This document shows positions 21,717-33,957 of a stretch of DNA of 64,000 nt, piece by piece. Position numbers and translations under genes: made by a program. The notes under the pieces are model-generated. The model was not told the origin of the DNA. It saw nothing but the letters and a program-made list of their open reading frames with translations, and searched no databases. The stretch comes from Clytia hemisphaerica. Lineage: Eukaryota; Cnidaria; Hydrozoa; Leptothecata; Clytiidae. The stretch is from NCBI GenBank assembly GCA_902728285.1, contig CACVBU010001306.1, forward strand, positions 145,273 through 209,272, written 5' to 3'. Each line of letters opens with the position of its first letter. Position 1 is the stretch's first letter.

Positions 21717-23763
21717 TTTTAATCCACCCTAAAGACTAAAAATTACTTAAAATCGACCTCTCAAATAAGTTTCTTTTTAAATCTATTATTTTTCCATTCT
21801 TTCAGCTTTTTTCCGCTACGTCCTTTTACCCTTATTTTCTTGAATTATCCTCGAACTATCTTTCCGAGTTTTATAACGCCCAGTTGGAAAGTTCCGACAA
21901 ATAAAGGCTTTTGACAAAATCGGGATTCTTCACTCCTTTTGTAACCCTAGGGGGACAGAAATTGATAATCTTATTGTTTTTACTAGCCTAAAGGCAACCA
22001 CCAACGGACACCCTTATGGGGAACACATACCTGTACCCTTCATTTGCATTGGTACTCTCCTCTTTAACTATCGAATGTTCTGATAAAAACAAAGAGATGC
22101 ACTATTCTTTGTGGCTGTCCCGCTTTGTCCTGAAGAATTGTCAATTCTACATTACACTCCTCTACCTTGACATACACTTTTTATCAAATTATCGAGAACT
22201 GGACGGCGTATTTAACGCGAGCGAAGCAAGAAAAATATCTACTTGCAGAGTCATTTCGGAAGACTCTGGTACGGTATAAATTAAATACCGATGCTCTCTC
22301 TGATAATTTTTGACTTAAACAAAAAGAATACCTCACGCGGGCACCGGGGGGGCCGGGGGGCACTGACCTTGATGGCTGACGGGGATGTGCCAATGGAGTT
22401 TACAAAATGGACCCTATCAGATATGAATTATATCTGGTATCTGGCAAATTTTGGACCCTGTCAGAAAGGAAATCAAAAAAGATTTCCGATTTTCACCTTG
22501 AAAATGGCCAAAATGACTAAAAGTTGACGCAAAATTAGAAAATTTACGGTACAATCATGGTCGTAATATTTGAGAAAAAAGGGAAATCCACCGGGAAGTT
22601 TTAAAACCACAATCGATTTGTAAGTGCTCTAATGTAGGTTGGAAGGGTAGAGTTTTAACATGAGACTTAAGACTGATCTGAGGATCCAAAAGTTTAAAAA
22701 TGGTCCAATAAGGCTCATAATATAGCCTGGAGGTCTCTAAACCCGAGCCAAATTGAAATATCCGATTAAATTTGAGAGATGGCCCAAAAATCGACTTTCT
22801 CGCCCTAACTCCAAAATTCGAAAAACGAGGAAATTAGCTTAATTCTCAATAGATTTCGACCATGATTGTAGTATTGATTTTCGAGTTAGTTTCGGTTTTT
22901 TTTCACCCGTCCTCCCGCCGTTGGAAATTCTCCTCTCTCGAAGCATGCCTCCTTATTCACTTAGATTCTTACTAGCCCTTTCTAAGTCACCAGGAAAAAA
23001 TTGATATAATTCTTGTGAAGCAGTTGAAGCAATCTTTTTTTGAGCAGACTATATCTGTCAACATGAGGTGTGAGTCGCAGGGCCAAATGTCAAATACAAT
23101 CAACTCTCTATAATTTGATCTTCAAGGGACCAGGGATTTTCTTTGAATTAGAGAAAAATTCGAATTAAAGAGAGTAATTGAACTCAATAAGTAATGAAGT
23201 AGAGAAAAAATATTCGATGAATAAAACCGTTTTATACCCAATTCTAAAGGGATTTTACTTTCATTGACTAACTTCAAGATCATAGGAATATTTTTACTGC
23301 CAAAAATTGATAGAAAAATCCCCCCAAACTAGCATCCAAAGGTTAAAAAAAACGTGTATCTTTGATCTCGACGAGAATATCGGCAAATATTGGGAAAAAT
23401 TTGAGGGCGAATACGTTACGTGAATTGAGGGGCGACTGTGGTAGGGACTCTAAAACACCCGATTTTTTAGGAAAACGGACAAAAAACCACATAAAATGGT
23501 GAAAATAAAGAACATTTTCAGGCTTAAATCTCAAAAGGTTAAGAACATCTGAAGGCTTCAAAAATTTTAGATGTTCTTATAAAAAAACGTGTACATCTCT
23601 TGTTTTTCTTTATATCACAATGCTATGATGCACTGCTTTACAGGTATTTCGAAACTATAACAATTGGCGTACAAGTACTAAATGTTTTAATTTATCAAAA
23701 ATTGCAATTTCAAAGCCACTTTTCTTTATTTAGCACTTATAACAGTACGTAATTTTTTATTGT
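21717..23763. other. Intergenic with decayed repeats, no gene
   Basis: 22340-22530 starts with CGGGGGGGCACTGACC-type sequence resembling a CCCGGG MITE end but has a different body. 23100-23190 carries CAACTCTCTATAATTTGA and GAATTAAAGAGAG, Tigger/pogo-like ends. The open frame 22016-22279 has no recognised product. Confidence 0.45.
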
Positions 23764-23960
23764 GAGGTCATACGAAAGATTCCAAAAATGGTACTTGATG
23801 TCCCTCTGCTTGGTGCTCATTAATTAGGAGAAGAATCAAGGGTAAGTGAAGAAATCCAGGGAGAAAGAGTGGCGCCCTCTCCTACCTTCGGGTGGATAGC
23901 TATCGAAAGAGGAGCCTTCGGGTTGCCTCCAATTGCTGCCACAGACTTACTTAGTGATCT
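23764..23960 (+). repeat. SINE copy, 5'-truncated
   Basis: GGTCATACGAAAGATTCC to CTCCAATTGCTGCCACAGAC, ending ACTTACTTAG. It is uninterrupted at the point where the copy at 8200 is broken, and so proves the empty site. Confidence 0.8.
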
Positions 23961-24064
23961 CTAAAGTGATTTAACAGTATATTAGGTGATTTTTTCTTTT
24001 GATGGACCAAATTTAAGGGTCGTGCATGGTCTTTAGACTTTCTTCTTGGACTCTGGCGACCCAC

Positions 24065-24825
24065 AACAATGTATGTATGTATGTAATAGTTTATTTCAAG
24101 TTGACGAACAGGTAGCAACAAAGGCTAATAAAAGTCAACGCTACTTTACAATTTGTAAGGTGATTACAAAAAGCCGACACCGTCAATATAGGTCCGGCAG
24201 TTTCTACACGGGCATGATGTAGGCCTCCACTGCTTAATCTTTTCCTTAAAAATACTAAGATCGACTATATCTCTATACTCATCCGGAATTAATTCCCAAA
24301 TTTTTGGCCCTAAAAATGAAAGTGACTCTGAACCGTGAAAAACAGAGTTTATTTCTCTTGATCTGAAGTAAGGCGTTTTGCGATTTACTTTGATATTTTC
24401 ATCATGTTTGAAAATTTCTTTAGTTAGATTTGATATGTTATTTTTACATTTGAAAAGTTCTATTGCTAACAACTGAAGATTTTTATGGTGGAATTTGATG
24501 GCACCATCTTTCTCTAAAAGCTGCTCAAAAGTAGATGTATGATCAGAATACACTATCCTCAAACATCTTTTGTGGAGGTGATTTATTTTTTGATCTAGCC
24601 TGGAAACATCGCAACGCATCTTTAACAGCAACTCAGGCAAGATCCTAGGATTAACTTTTGACAACTGCCTGACTTTTGAGCAACATATTAACACGATTTA
24701 TAAGAAAGCTAGCCAGAAAATCAGTGCACTTGCGAGGGTAGCACCGAACATGAATCAAAAGAAAAAGCAAAGGCTCATGAATGCCTTCTTTCGAAGTCAA
24801 TTCAATTATTGTGCGCTTGCCAAAT
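24065..24825 (-). mobile_element. CR1/L2-like LINE 3' end with 5' inversion (twin priming)
   Basis: Minus strand 24640-24164 encodes the RT C-terminal tail (RLDQKINHLHKRCLRIVYSD, LLEKDGAI, FHHKNLQLLAIELFKC, LGPKIWELIPDEYRDI). It ends with TTGAAATAAACTATTACATA and a TACA microsatellite tail at 24067-24090. The preceding protein segment (KILGLTFDNCLTFEQHINTI to FFRSQFNYCALA) is on the plus strand at 24640-24822. In the intact element FNYCALA is directly followed by the region leading to RLDQKINHLHKRCL. The 5' segment is therefore inverted relative to the 3' segment, meeting near 24620, which is the hallmark of twin priming. Both segments still read without stops over most of their length, so the insertion is rather young. 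Confidence 0.85.
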
Positions 24826-25292
24826 TATCAGTTCCTGAACTATTTTTCTTTAATTTCACAAGTAAAAATAAAACAGTATGCTTTGAATTACAATGTTTAC
24901 ACTTTTTACTGTTTATAGCCACTAACCACACGATTTTGTACCAAGTTTTAGTGTACATTCCTTGAAACATCACCCGCCTTCTTCGAAGCTCAGTAAGAAT
25001 CGTTATTACAAGGGTTTTCATCATTTACTGAAGTATAGGCGGGTGATGACCTATCAAAAATTTCCAAGTACGGGAGAAATTTGTTTTTCTTCTAGAATTA
25101 CATAAATAATGACAATCGGAGTTAAGACAGTTTACATATACCATAGCCTAGTGTCTATCTATGTTTTCGTTAGATAAAATGGAATTCACAGTTTAAATAT
25201 ACGCTTGAATATACGGACCATAGAGCCCGTGAAATCCGTATAAGGAAATGCGAAAGTCATCCCTTAGTAGGCTTTCCAGTAAAGTTATTTTA

Positions 25293-26198
25293 TCAAGAAA
25301 TTACTGCTATTGGATTGACCGTATTACTGTTCCGAGCAAAGATTGTATTCCTACGAAGAAATCTTTTATACAATCGTTTGAATTCAAGATCTTTCCAAAT
25401 GTAAATGCAAGGGTTCACACAAGAGTTAAAAAGAAAAAAGAAAATCCCAACGACGTACAAGTACGGTTGATAAGGGCGTGTAAAATGATCAAAAAACAAC
25501 ACAACGATTGCATAAACAACTACTGGGAGGGCAGCACCAAAATACGCGATCATAAGTAATAAGATTTTCTTAGAGAGTCGGATATGGGTCCGTAGATGTT
25601 TTTGGTCGTTCCTACTAAGCGATAGGGTGTTTGTTTGCCGTTGCTTGACGGCTTTCCAGATCTGATAATATCCAGTGATTAAGATAGTAGATGCGATGAC
25701 AGAACCAATGTTAATAAAATACATTAAAAATGTTTTGTTGAATGCATTTAAAAGTGCCGTTACTGAGTTACCAAACCAAATCGTCACAAGAATTAGATTG
25801 ATTTTAAGATCAGTGATAATGTCATGGTATTTGAACGGTTTTGTGATGCTTGTATAGCGATCGTAGGTGATAAAAAGTATTGTAAAGCCTGATGAAGAAC
25901 TAAACCAGGTAACAAAGAAAAGTGCAATAGTGTTTAATCTACAAATTGAAGGTGTAATTTCCAGACCAGTCCACATCATCAATATGGCCATGGGATTTGA
26001 TAACAAACCAACCAAACAATCACTAATTACTAACGATGTTAGAATTTTGTTTGATTTTGATCGTTGTGACGGCTGCCAAAAAACCATCAAGGAGAAAGTG
26101 TTTCCCATTGTTGTGATAATTGCTGACAGACAAAATAGGATGGTAGCTGCCAGATTAAAACCATAGTTTGACGTGCTGAAGATTGCGTCGCATGACAT
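25293..26198 (-). CDS. Rhodopsin-class (class A) GPCR, orphan
   Basis: Single exon, 301 aa, seven hydrophobic segments. Landmarks: Asn33 in TM1 (MGNTF), Asp60 in TM2 (VISDCLVG), Cys86 before TM3, the YDRY motif at 112-115, Trp141 in TM4, and the NPxxY-type motif NPCIY at 262-266, followed by a basic helix 8 (KDLEFKRLYKRFLRR). The second extracellular loop has no cysteine to pair with Cys86, and TM6 (LLLMIAYFGAALPVVVY) has the Pro but not the CWxP motif. This fits the large sets of intronless orphan receptors in cnidarians and other early animals, so the ligand cannot be named. The start is the first Met. The N-terminus is short and lacks a signal peptide. Confidence 0.9.
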   Translation of the reverse strand: MSCDAIFSTSNYGFNLAATILFCLSAIITTMGNTFSLMVFWQPSQRSKSNKILTSLVISDCLVGLLSNPMAILMMWTGLEITPSICRLNTIALFFVTWFSSSSGFTILFITYDRYTSITKPFKYHDIITDLKINLILVTIWFGNSVTALLNAFNKTFLMYFINIGSVIASTILITGYYQIWKAVKQRQTNTLSLSRNDQKHLRTHIRLSKKILLLMIAYFGAALPVVVYAIVVLFFDHFTRPYQPYLYVVGIFFFLFNSCVNPCIYIWKDLEFKRLYKRFLRRNTIFARNSNTVNPIAVIS

Positions 26199-26804
26199 TT
26201 TTTTAGTCTATTAAGAATGATTAATAACGTATGATTTGCAAATATCTATGGTTTTATCCATTTTTCGACAGATCTAAACTATACACCAGGCATAAATCAC
26301 AGGACTGCCGTTTTTTCGAAAGAAACACACGGTAGCAGATGCTATAACAGATGAAGAAATCTTCTATTCTCATCGCCTATTCTCTTTGACTTTTTGAATA
26401 TTAAATTTTGAATTGGAAAAGAAAAAATGGTAACAATTTCAGATAAGATGGAGTTTTTATTAGATATTTTGATAATTGGTCATTTAAAGTAATAGAAATG
26501 ACACTTTCTTCAAAAAAAAGTAACAAAATTGTTTTAAACTGGTTAACAACCAACCAAATCAAATGAGAACTTGCAAAAACTCCATCTTTTCCCAACAATT
26601 TAAGAAGAAGCTATTCTGAAATAAGACTAAATTTTATCAAATTTTATTACGAACCTCTCCTTGATTAAATAATTGACTTCCAATTATGACTTCAATAGAA
26701 AAAGAAGATCAAAGGAAAGGGAAATTGCAATAAAAAAAGCAGTTTAAAGCAAAAATGAATCAATATCTCAAAGTAACTAAGACGTCCGCCCGGAAGGTGA
26801 TGTA
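26199..26804. other. Spacer upstream of the GPCR, no gene seen
   Basis: AT-rich. It would contain the GPCR promoter (minus strand), but I see no distinct element. Confidence 0.4.
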
Positions 26805-27860
26805 CTAGTCTGGGAGCAAAATTCAATATCTCGAGTTATAGACGACTTTGCTCAACCCAGAAGGTGAATGGGATTGTTATACATCGTTGGAACCAAAATT
26901 TTATGCTGAAAATGGAAACCCGGGTCTTAAAAAGTCTTTCCTGGACAAAATTGCAAACGAGGCTGGAGTTTGCACTCCGTCGTGGCGTTTTTTCGATTTT
27001 ACCTGTTTTAGAAAAATGCTTACTGTCAGCAAAGTAAAGGGTTTTAGAATTTCATTTTTTATGCAAAATATTCTCAATAGAATGGGTTAATAGAAAAAAA
27101 TTCAAAAATTTTGAAAACAAATATTTTTGCACTCCATCTTGGAGGATTTTGGCGAAAAATCTATGTTTTTTCGTAAAATTCGTCGAAAGCTAGTCTATAA
27201 ACCATTGAAATTATGTCAAAATAAGTCCAAAAATACTTTCCTGCTAAAAATACTATAAAAGAATAAGAAATCATAACAAAATAAAGAAAAATCGGCTCAA
27301 AACGCTATTTTGCACTCCCCCATTGGTGTTTTTATTGAAAAAAACGAGATTTTTGGTGTTTTTGAAAAAAATACAACATTTTCTAGCTCTTCCTTTGATC
27401 TACGACTGGAAATCCCGTCTTTCTCTTAGAATCATTTTTATCCAACACAAAATGCTAAAAATTCTGAAAAATGACCCTCCTTCGCTGGGGTTTTAAGTCA
27501 AAATTCAGTAATTTTAAGCCTAAATTCAGTATTTTTACTTAAAATTCGTCTATGAATCACTGAAATTGTGTCGAAATAAGTCCACAATTATTTTCTTACT
27601 GAAAATACTATAAAAGAATAAGAAAGCATAACAAAATAATAGAAAAATCGGCTCAAAACGCTATTTTGTACTCCCCCGTTGGTGTTTTTCAGATAAACGA
27701 GATTTTTGGTGTCTTTGAAGAAAATAATATAACAATTTGTAGCTTTTTTCTTGATCTACGACTGGAAATCCTGTGTTTCTCCTAGAATCATTTTTTTCAA
27801 CACAATATGCAAGAGAAATCTAAATAAATCACCCTCCTTCGCTGGGTGTTAGGCCAAACT
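26805..27860 (+). repeat. Fold-back element, left arm
   Basis: It begins GTCTGGGAGCAAAATTCAAT, then CTCAACCCAGAAGGTGAATG. It carries two tandem subunits of about 350 bp marked by GCTATTTTG.ACTCCCCC and GACCCTCCTTCGCTGGG. The same sequence runs in the opposite direction at 29690-31195. Frames inside (for example 26848-27090) are repeat sequence. Confidence 0.8.
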
Positions 27861-28083
27861 TTAGTATCTTTGCTTAAATTTCATTAAAAACTAGTTATTA
27901 TCCATTGAAATCGTGCCTAAGTGAATGGTTCTTCACTCCCTGCATCACTCTCTGATGCTGATGAAGTCTACAATATCTTGATCAATGTTCAAAATATCAC
28001 CATTTGCATGGGTGGGTTTCATAGAGCGATGAAGAACCACTTTTATGATATGAGTTTTCTGCGATCCCACTGTCGTTATTCTA

Positions 28084-28333
28084 CTCTTTTGTGCTTAATT
28101 GTAGTGGCGATGGAATAAGCAGGGGGTGGGTGTTCCAGAAGAAATCCAATAAAAGAGGGGGGGGGTCATAATAAAGTGATATTGGGGTGATAGCCATAGG
28201 AAAATGAAGTTTTTAGCGATTTTTCAGGAAAATTTCACAAAATTGGGGGGTCGTTATAAAATGATATCGAGGGTAAAAAAATTGAAAAAATGTAAAACGA
28301 CCCCCCTTCCCACTACAATTATGTACGAAGGAG
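28084..28333. mobile_element. 250-bp MITE with TA duplication
   Basis: CTCTTTTGTGCTTAATTGTA at the left is mirrored by TACAATTATGTACGAAGGAG at the right, with TA on each side. The interior has GGGGGTCATAATAAAGTGAT. The copy at 50161-50396 is of the same family. It lies in the spacer of the fold-back element. Confidence 0.8.
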
Positions 28334-29689
28334 TACCCAAATAGAACAATGCAAATGGCAGGAAAAAGAAGATTACTCCACGCGAGCTTGAATTCAAAGA
28401 TTAAAGCGCAGTTCCTTCTTTACCTTCTCATCCCAAATCAGAAGAAAAGTCCATCACAGTCATTGAATACATGGCTATCGTCCAAAAGGTTCTTGCCATT
28501 GCTAAACCAAAGTCAATCGATGACGCTCAACGTCTATCGAATCACACATCCATTCTTCGTTAAAAGAAAGTCGAATTGTAGCAGTTGTACACGATTACGA
28601 TTACGATTACGATTTTCAACCATCCATCAAAAAATAAAGTGAACACCAACGTTGTGGCAGCTCGAAAAAGCAACCGGAGTATCAAATTACTCATCCGAAA
28701 CAGGCTTTGGTAGTCGATTTTACCACCTTTTTATCCAATCCAAAAACAAAGTAAATTTGGTCAACCACCTCTTCAAAACGTGGAAATTTTTCTTCTCTAC
28801 TTTCTGAAGAGTGGGGTGGGGGAGGTTGTGTTCAGGGTTTTCGGTGACACGGTATCGGCCTTTTTCTGTTCTTTATTTCGGTATTTTATAAAATATGTAC
28901 GGTATTTATATTCAAAATGCTGCTAGTGATGGTAATATCCATGAAACTTCAGCATTTCGGTATTTTACCTATGGAATTTAGGTATTATTTCGATAACTTT
29001 TCCTGAACTATATTCTTCATGAAGAAGTTTCCAAAAATTGCCTGCTAAACTATCTTCAAATTTAGAAAACTACTAGTACACCCCTGTTTCAAATACGTTG
29101 TATACTTATACAACCATCATAGTCCTTAAACCAGTGAAAGTTTTGTTGTTTTGCTAAGTTTTTGTACTAACCTTAACGAAGGTGATGGGATGCGTACTGC
29201 CTCATTTCCCCAATGAACTCAACTGAGAGCTTAAGCAAAAATATCCATAAAAAGTAGCGTTTGAGGTACTTAGTTTTCATAAAAAATCAGTCTAAAACAT
29301 GGTGTAAAAATCGAAATTTTCTCCTGTCCCCGAAAAACCACGGTTTCGACTCCTCCTTCACGAAAACTTTAGTTCCTCAATACTAATTGTACGTCGAAAT
29401 TAGGTCATTCTTTTACTATGCTGTGATCAGAAAATGTAAACTAAAACTATTACTACGTTTTAGTTAGGACATTATGTCATTCAGATCCCACATTCATTCG
29501 TTATGAAAGTCTGAGCAGGTAGTCCTCAATGCTCAAAACTTATTTCAACAATAATTTATGCAGCTTAAACGCCTTATTTCCTCCATTAAGCGCCACCATG
29601 CTGCCGTCTTATAAGCGCCGCACCTAAGGTTTAAGTTTCAAAATAAGCGCCGCACTTCCCAATGCGGCACTTATTAGAAAATGACTGGA
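28334..29689. other. Fold-back spacer, no gene recognised
   Basis: Contains a short ATTACG microsatellite near 28592-28612 and AAGCGCCGCAC-type repeats at 29590-29680. The frame 28349-28642 has no recognisable product. Confidence 0.4.
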
Positions 29690-31195
29690 AAGTGAAAAGT
29701 CTTATATTCAATAGCAATTTTGTCCTAAAAACCCAGGCGAAGGAGAGCGATTTTTCATATCTTTTTAGCATTCTTGTGTTGGAGGAAAGTTCTAAGAGAA
29801 AACACAGGAAAACTTAAATAATGTTATATTTTCTTTAAAAACACTAAAAATCTCGTTTTTCAATGAAAACGCCAACGGAGGAGTACAAAATAGCGTTCTG
29901 AGCCGATTTTTCTATTTCCTATACTTTATTATTTTAAAAACATTTAGCAGGGAAATATTTTTGGACTTATTTTGACACAATTTCAGTGAGTATAGACTAG
30001 TTTTTGACGAATTTTAAGTAAAAATACTGAATTTTAAATAAAAATACTGAATTTCGGCTTACAAAATACTGAATTTTGACTGAAAACCCCAGCAAAGGAG
30101 GGTCATTTTTCAGAATATTTAGCATTTTGTGTTGAATAAAAATGATTCTAAGAAAAAGATAGGATTTCCAGTCGTAGATCAAAGGAAAAGTCAGAAAATG
30201 TTATATCTTCTTCAAAAACACCAAATATCTTGTTTTTTCAATAGAAACACCAACGGGGGAGTGTAAAATAGCGTTTTGAGCCGATTTTTCTTTATTTTGT
30301 TATAATTTCTTGTTCTTTTATTAGCATTTTTAGCAGGAAAGTATTTTTGGACTTATTTTGACATCATTTCAATGGTTTATAGACTAGTTTTTGACGAATT
30401 TTAAGAAAAAACATAGATTTTTCGCCAAAATCCTCCAAGATGGAGTGCAAAAAATATTTTTTCGAAATTTCGAGATTTTTTTCTATTAACCCATTCTATT
30501 GAGAGTATTTCCCATAAAAAATGAAATTCTAAAACCCTTTACTTTGCTGACAGTAAGTATTTTTCTAAAACAGGTAAAATCGAAAAAACACCACGACGGA
30601 GTGCAAACTCCAGCCTCGTTTTAGTCTAGCAAGCTAGACGACTAATTTATACATAGTAGAAATAAAGCAAAAAGTAATTAATGGAACAATTTTAGTCGTC
30701 TAGAAACCTTTGTGCACTAACTCCAAACGAAAGAAAAGTGTCAATATTGCAATTATAATTTTTTCCTGCTCAAAATAATTCTCGAGAAAAAAAATATGTG
30801 TGGATTTGTGTATTGAAAGTTTTTCATTTGAGTTGATTTCGTTTTGAGAGTTTGTTGTTGCTTGATAAATTGTTTTCTCGATATGCAAGTTTCTGCGTAG
30901 CTAGCCCCTGTATCTATAAGGCTGGAACACCGGATTCTTCCAGTCGTTTATACAAACTAAATCCCGTATTATTATTATTATTATTATTAGTATTGGTATT
31001 GTTAGTATTACACGCATTATAAACGACTCCAGTCTAGCCTCGTTTGCAATTTTGTCCAGGAAAGACTTTTCAAGACCCGGGTTTCCATATTCGGCATAAA
31101 ATTTTGGTTCCAACGATGTATAACAATCCCATTCACCTTCTGGGTTGAGCAAAGTCGACTATAACTCGAGATATTGAATTCTGCTCCCAGACTAT
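29690..31195 (-). repeat. Fold-back element, right arm
   Basis: Inverted copy of 26805-27860, again with tandem subunits (GGGGGAGTGTAAAATAGCG and CGGAGGAGTACAAAATAGCG). It is interrupted at 30622-31035 by a 414-bp insertion. Confidence 0.8.
30622..31035. mobile_element. 414-bp insertion with 10-bp TSD in the right arm
   Basis: AGCCTCGTTT is duplicated at 30612-30621 and 31036-31045, while the other arm has it once. The left end contains the palindrome GTCTAGCAAGCTAGAC. The right end, inverted, is AGACTGGAGTCGTTTATAAT, only weakly like the left. An ATT microsatellite lies at 30966-30990. The long TSD suggests a Mutator-like or related mover. Confidence 0.75.
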
Positions 31196-33957
31196 ACGAA
31201 CAGATACTGATTGCTTTGCACATAGCACGTATTGACTCAAAAAGGTCATAGTCCAAATGTACAATCTCAATTGAAAAAAAAGATGAAAGTGAAGGGAAAT
31301 TGCAATAAAAAAGAAGGTTAAAAAGCCGAAAGATGGAGGCGGATCTTCAACCTTTCCCAAAAAAAGAAAAGTCGTAAATTTGCGCCGCATTTTGGTTGAC
31401 AGATAGTTCTTTCTTTGTTTTCACGTTTAACATTCTTGTATGAAAACCACACAGGCCACGCAACTTATGTAGGAAATATTTGCCTTCAAGTTCCAGCATA
31501 GGAGTTTCGACTATAGTCTCCGGTTATACCTTATCAGCCCTATTTACCCTAGACTAGCAAACTAATCTGTTAATTAATCATGTCAGAGGGCGGGAACATA
31601 AAGGCGAGTGGCGTTGGCTAAAATAGGAGCTGCGTAGGAGGACGAGCAAAAGTTGGTGAGAGGCTGCTTTCAGCTCTTGCTGCCGACAAAATTTCTTCCT
31701 ACGCTTACCTAACTCCTACGCTCACTTTTCCCGCGTGATACCGTTCCAGCCCGACTGGCGTGCCAGTCTATATTTACCCGGCCCTTATTAGCGCCATTTT
31801 TCCGTCACTGGCGTTTTAAAGGCCGTCCTATGGGATCGGAATTAAATAAATCGGCTGAATATGGAAGAAATTTCGCTTTGGCGTAAATAAATGCTGGCGC
31901 AAGAGGGGTCGATAAAATAACTAATTGAATATGAGAAGCAAGTGAAGTGTATCAAAGCATCGAGTAGGGTGTGAAGTCAAGGCTGATAACAACCAAACAA
32001 CTACACGTTTTTTTTATATCAGAACAAACTATATAAGAACATATGGCTTCCATGGCCAAAATGTCAAGAAATGTTGAGAACAACTTAAGACTTTGTGATA
32101 GCTGGTTTATCATCAACTTGAAAAATTTCAACAAACTTTTCTCTCTCCATTTGTTTTTCTCTTCCATTATTTTTTCTTTTACTTTTATTTAGATGAAATC
32201 AACATCAAAACATTCGAAAAAAGAATCGAATGGTCATTAAAAAGATCAACACACTCTTTTCATAAACTCTTTTGATAAGTTGTTGTGTATTGGAAGTCAA
32301 AAGAAAACATTTATAATCATAAAATTGTACAAAATATGATCTCTCGCTTACCAGACCCCTTTTTGAACGAGGTACTTGTATTTGTACGGTACAATATGAA
32401 ATACAGCATTTATGTACGCGTTTTAGCCAATCAGATTGCTTATATTTTTCCTGTTGATGATGACAAGAATTAAACCAAGATCGGGTTATTCGATTTAAGA
32501 TTAACCATACAGTATGCACAGTTATGTAATTTGCGGCAAACATAATTTTGATTCCTATATAAAACGCACTTTTCATACCCCTGAGTATCAGAGGTTGAGA
32601 ATATTTCAACCTCTGAAGACCAATAATAGAAATTTTATCGTGCATGTGTCAATCTAATCACTGCAGAAAAAATCAAAGATGAAGAGTAAATATAACCATA
32701 TTAATGTCTAGCAGACTGTATCAGTATGCAGTTTACTATTTGCGAATTCCCCAGAAACCTCCAAGTGTAAATGAAACAAGAGCCACAAAGATGTGGTTAA
32801 ATATTTCCTCCAATAGCTCAGAGCATAGATTGTAGTCGCAGTCGAACCCCACAGATTATCCTAAAGCCCCAACTTAGTAACTTAAATTTATTAAAGCCTT
32901 TATATTAAGCAATATCCGATGCAAAACAAAATTTAACCATATTCCTGCTAAAAATTGTCTTTATTTCATAGACATGTTCACAGATGATATAAGTCTAAAA
33001 ACTTGTTAAAAAATTGCATGCATTTACACCATCTACGTATTCTTTAGAATTATGTGTGATAATGTGTTGGCAAATGATAACCATTTTGACACAAAGAAAA
33101 ATGTATTTTATTCAACTAATATTGTTTTTTACCTTCATTAAGGAAATAAAATCTTAGACAAAATCTTTTGCAAGTTGATATTATTCTAAGACTCATCTGA
33201 GTAAGAAAGTGCCAAAATATCTTGAGACTGTCTACTAAGGGACTAATATGGAAATATGGCAATATGAATTTGGGAGATATCGAAATATGTTGTACACATT
33301 AGTTTCATATGAAAAACTTCCTTGTCATCAATATTTTAAACCACCATATTATACCATCCACAAGTAAAAAGTTACTTAAAAATGGATCTCCTTCTTTACA
33401 GATTTTTAGATTTCCAGTGCATAAACATCTGTTACATTAGTATTTATGTGATAATATACCAAATTGTCAACCTTGAAATTGTCACATTTAGTTACAGTAT
33501 TGCTGAATATTTACAACACTTTCCAGCAAACTTTTTTGTGAAATTTGTGTCTTGATAAACTAAACTCCATGACATTTTATCATTGACCATTAAATCACAT
33601 CTTGGAACAATAGAGTTCCTTGGTTTAATTATTGCAAGAATGTTTATCTTTGTTCATATTCTCATTGTGTGTGCAACATTATCATTACATCATTGCCAGC
33701 AAGTTACATTGTATTGTCAGCTTTAGAGGTCGTCAAACTTTGTTGAATTTGTAATCCTGGCACCTGAATGTGAAAGGAAAGAAAAATTCAAAATTTCATA
33801 ATGGGAAATAATCTCTTTACAGTAATCAATGCCAAATGTGTGGTCATTCGCTGAAATCTCCCAAAAAAAAAGGCTTTAAAAGGGTGGGACTCTGCTTGAT
33901 GGTTTGACTTTGAGCTATGTTTGCCATGCATATAAACTGAGCCATTAAAGAAGTTTA
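31196..33957. other. Gene-poor AT-rich region
   Basis: No feature is supported. The 146-codon minus frame at 32205-32645 lacks domain or composition evidence. GGTTGAGAATATTTCAACC near 32592 is a small palindrome. Confidence 0.45.

Noticed and set aside
22335-22530. Another CCCGGGGGGGGCACT MITE
   Set aside because: Only the start is similar. The body and right end do not match the family, so no element is called.
24750-24965. Independent gene MNQKKKQRLMNAFF...
   Set aside because: Its first part is the inverted 5' segment of the LINE; the rest is flanking sequence.
26848-27090. 80-codon ORF and its near twin at 30901-31152 (minus)
   Set aside because: Both are the same arm sequence of the fold-back repeat. 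Similarity reflects the repeat, not protein conservation.
28590-28615. Telomere-like hexamer run (ATTACG)
   Set aside because: Only about four units and not the animal TTAGGG sequence; a microsatellite.
32205-32645. 146-codon minus-strand ORF
   Set aside because: No motif, biased AT-rich composition, no splice or neighbour support.
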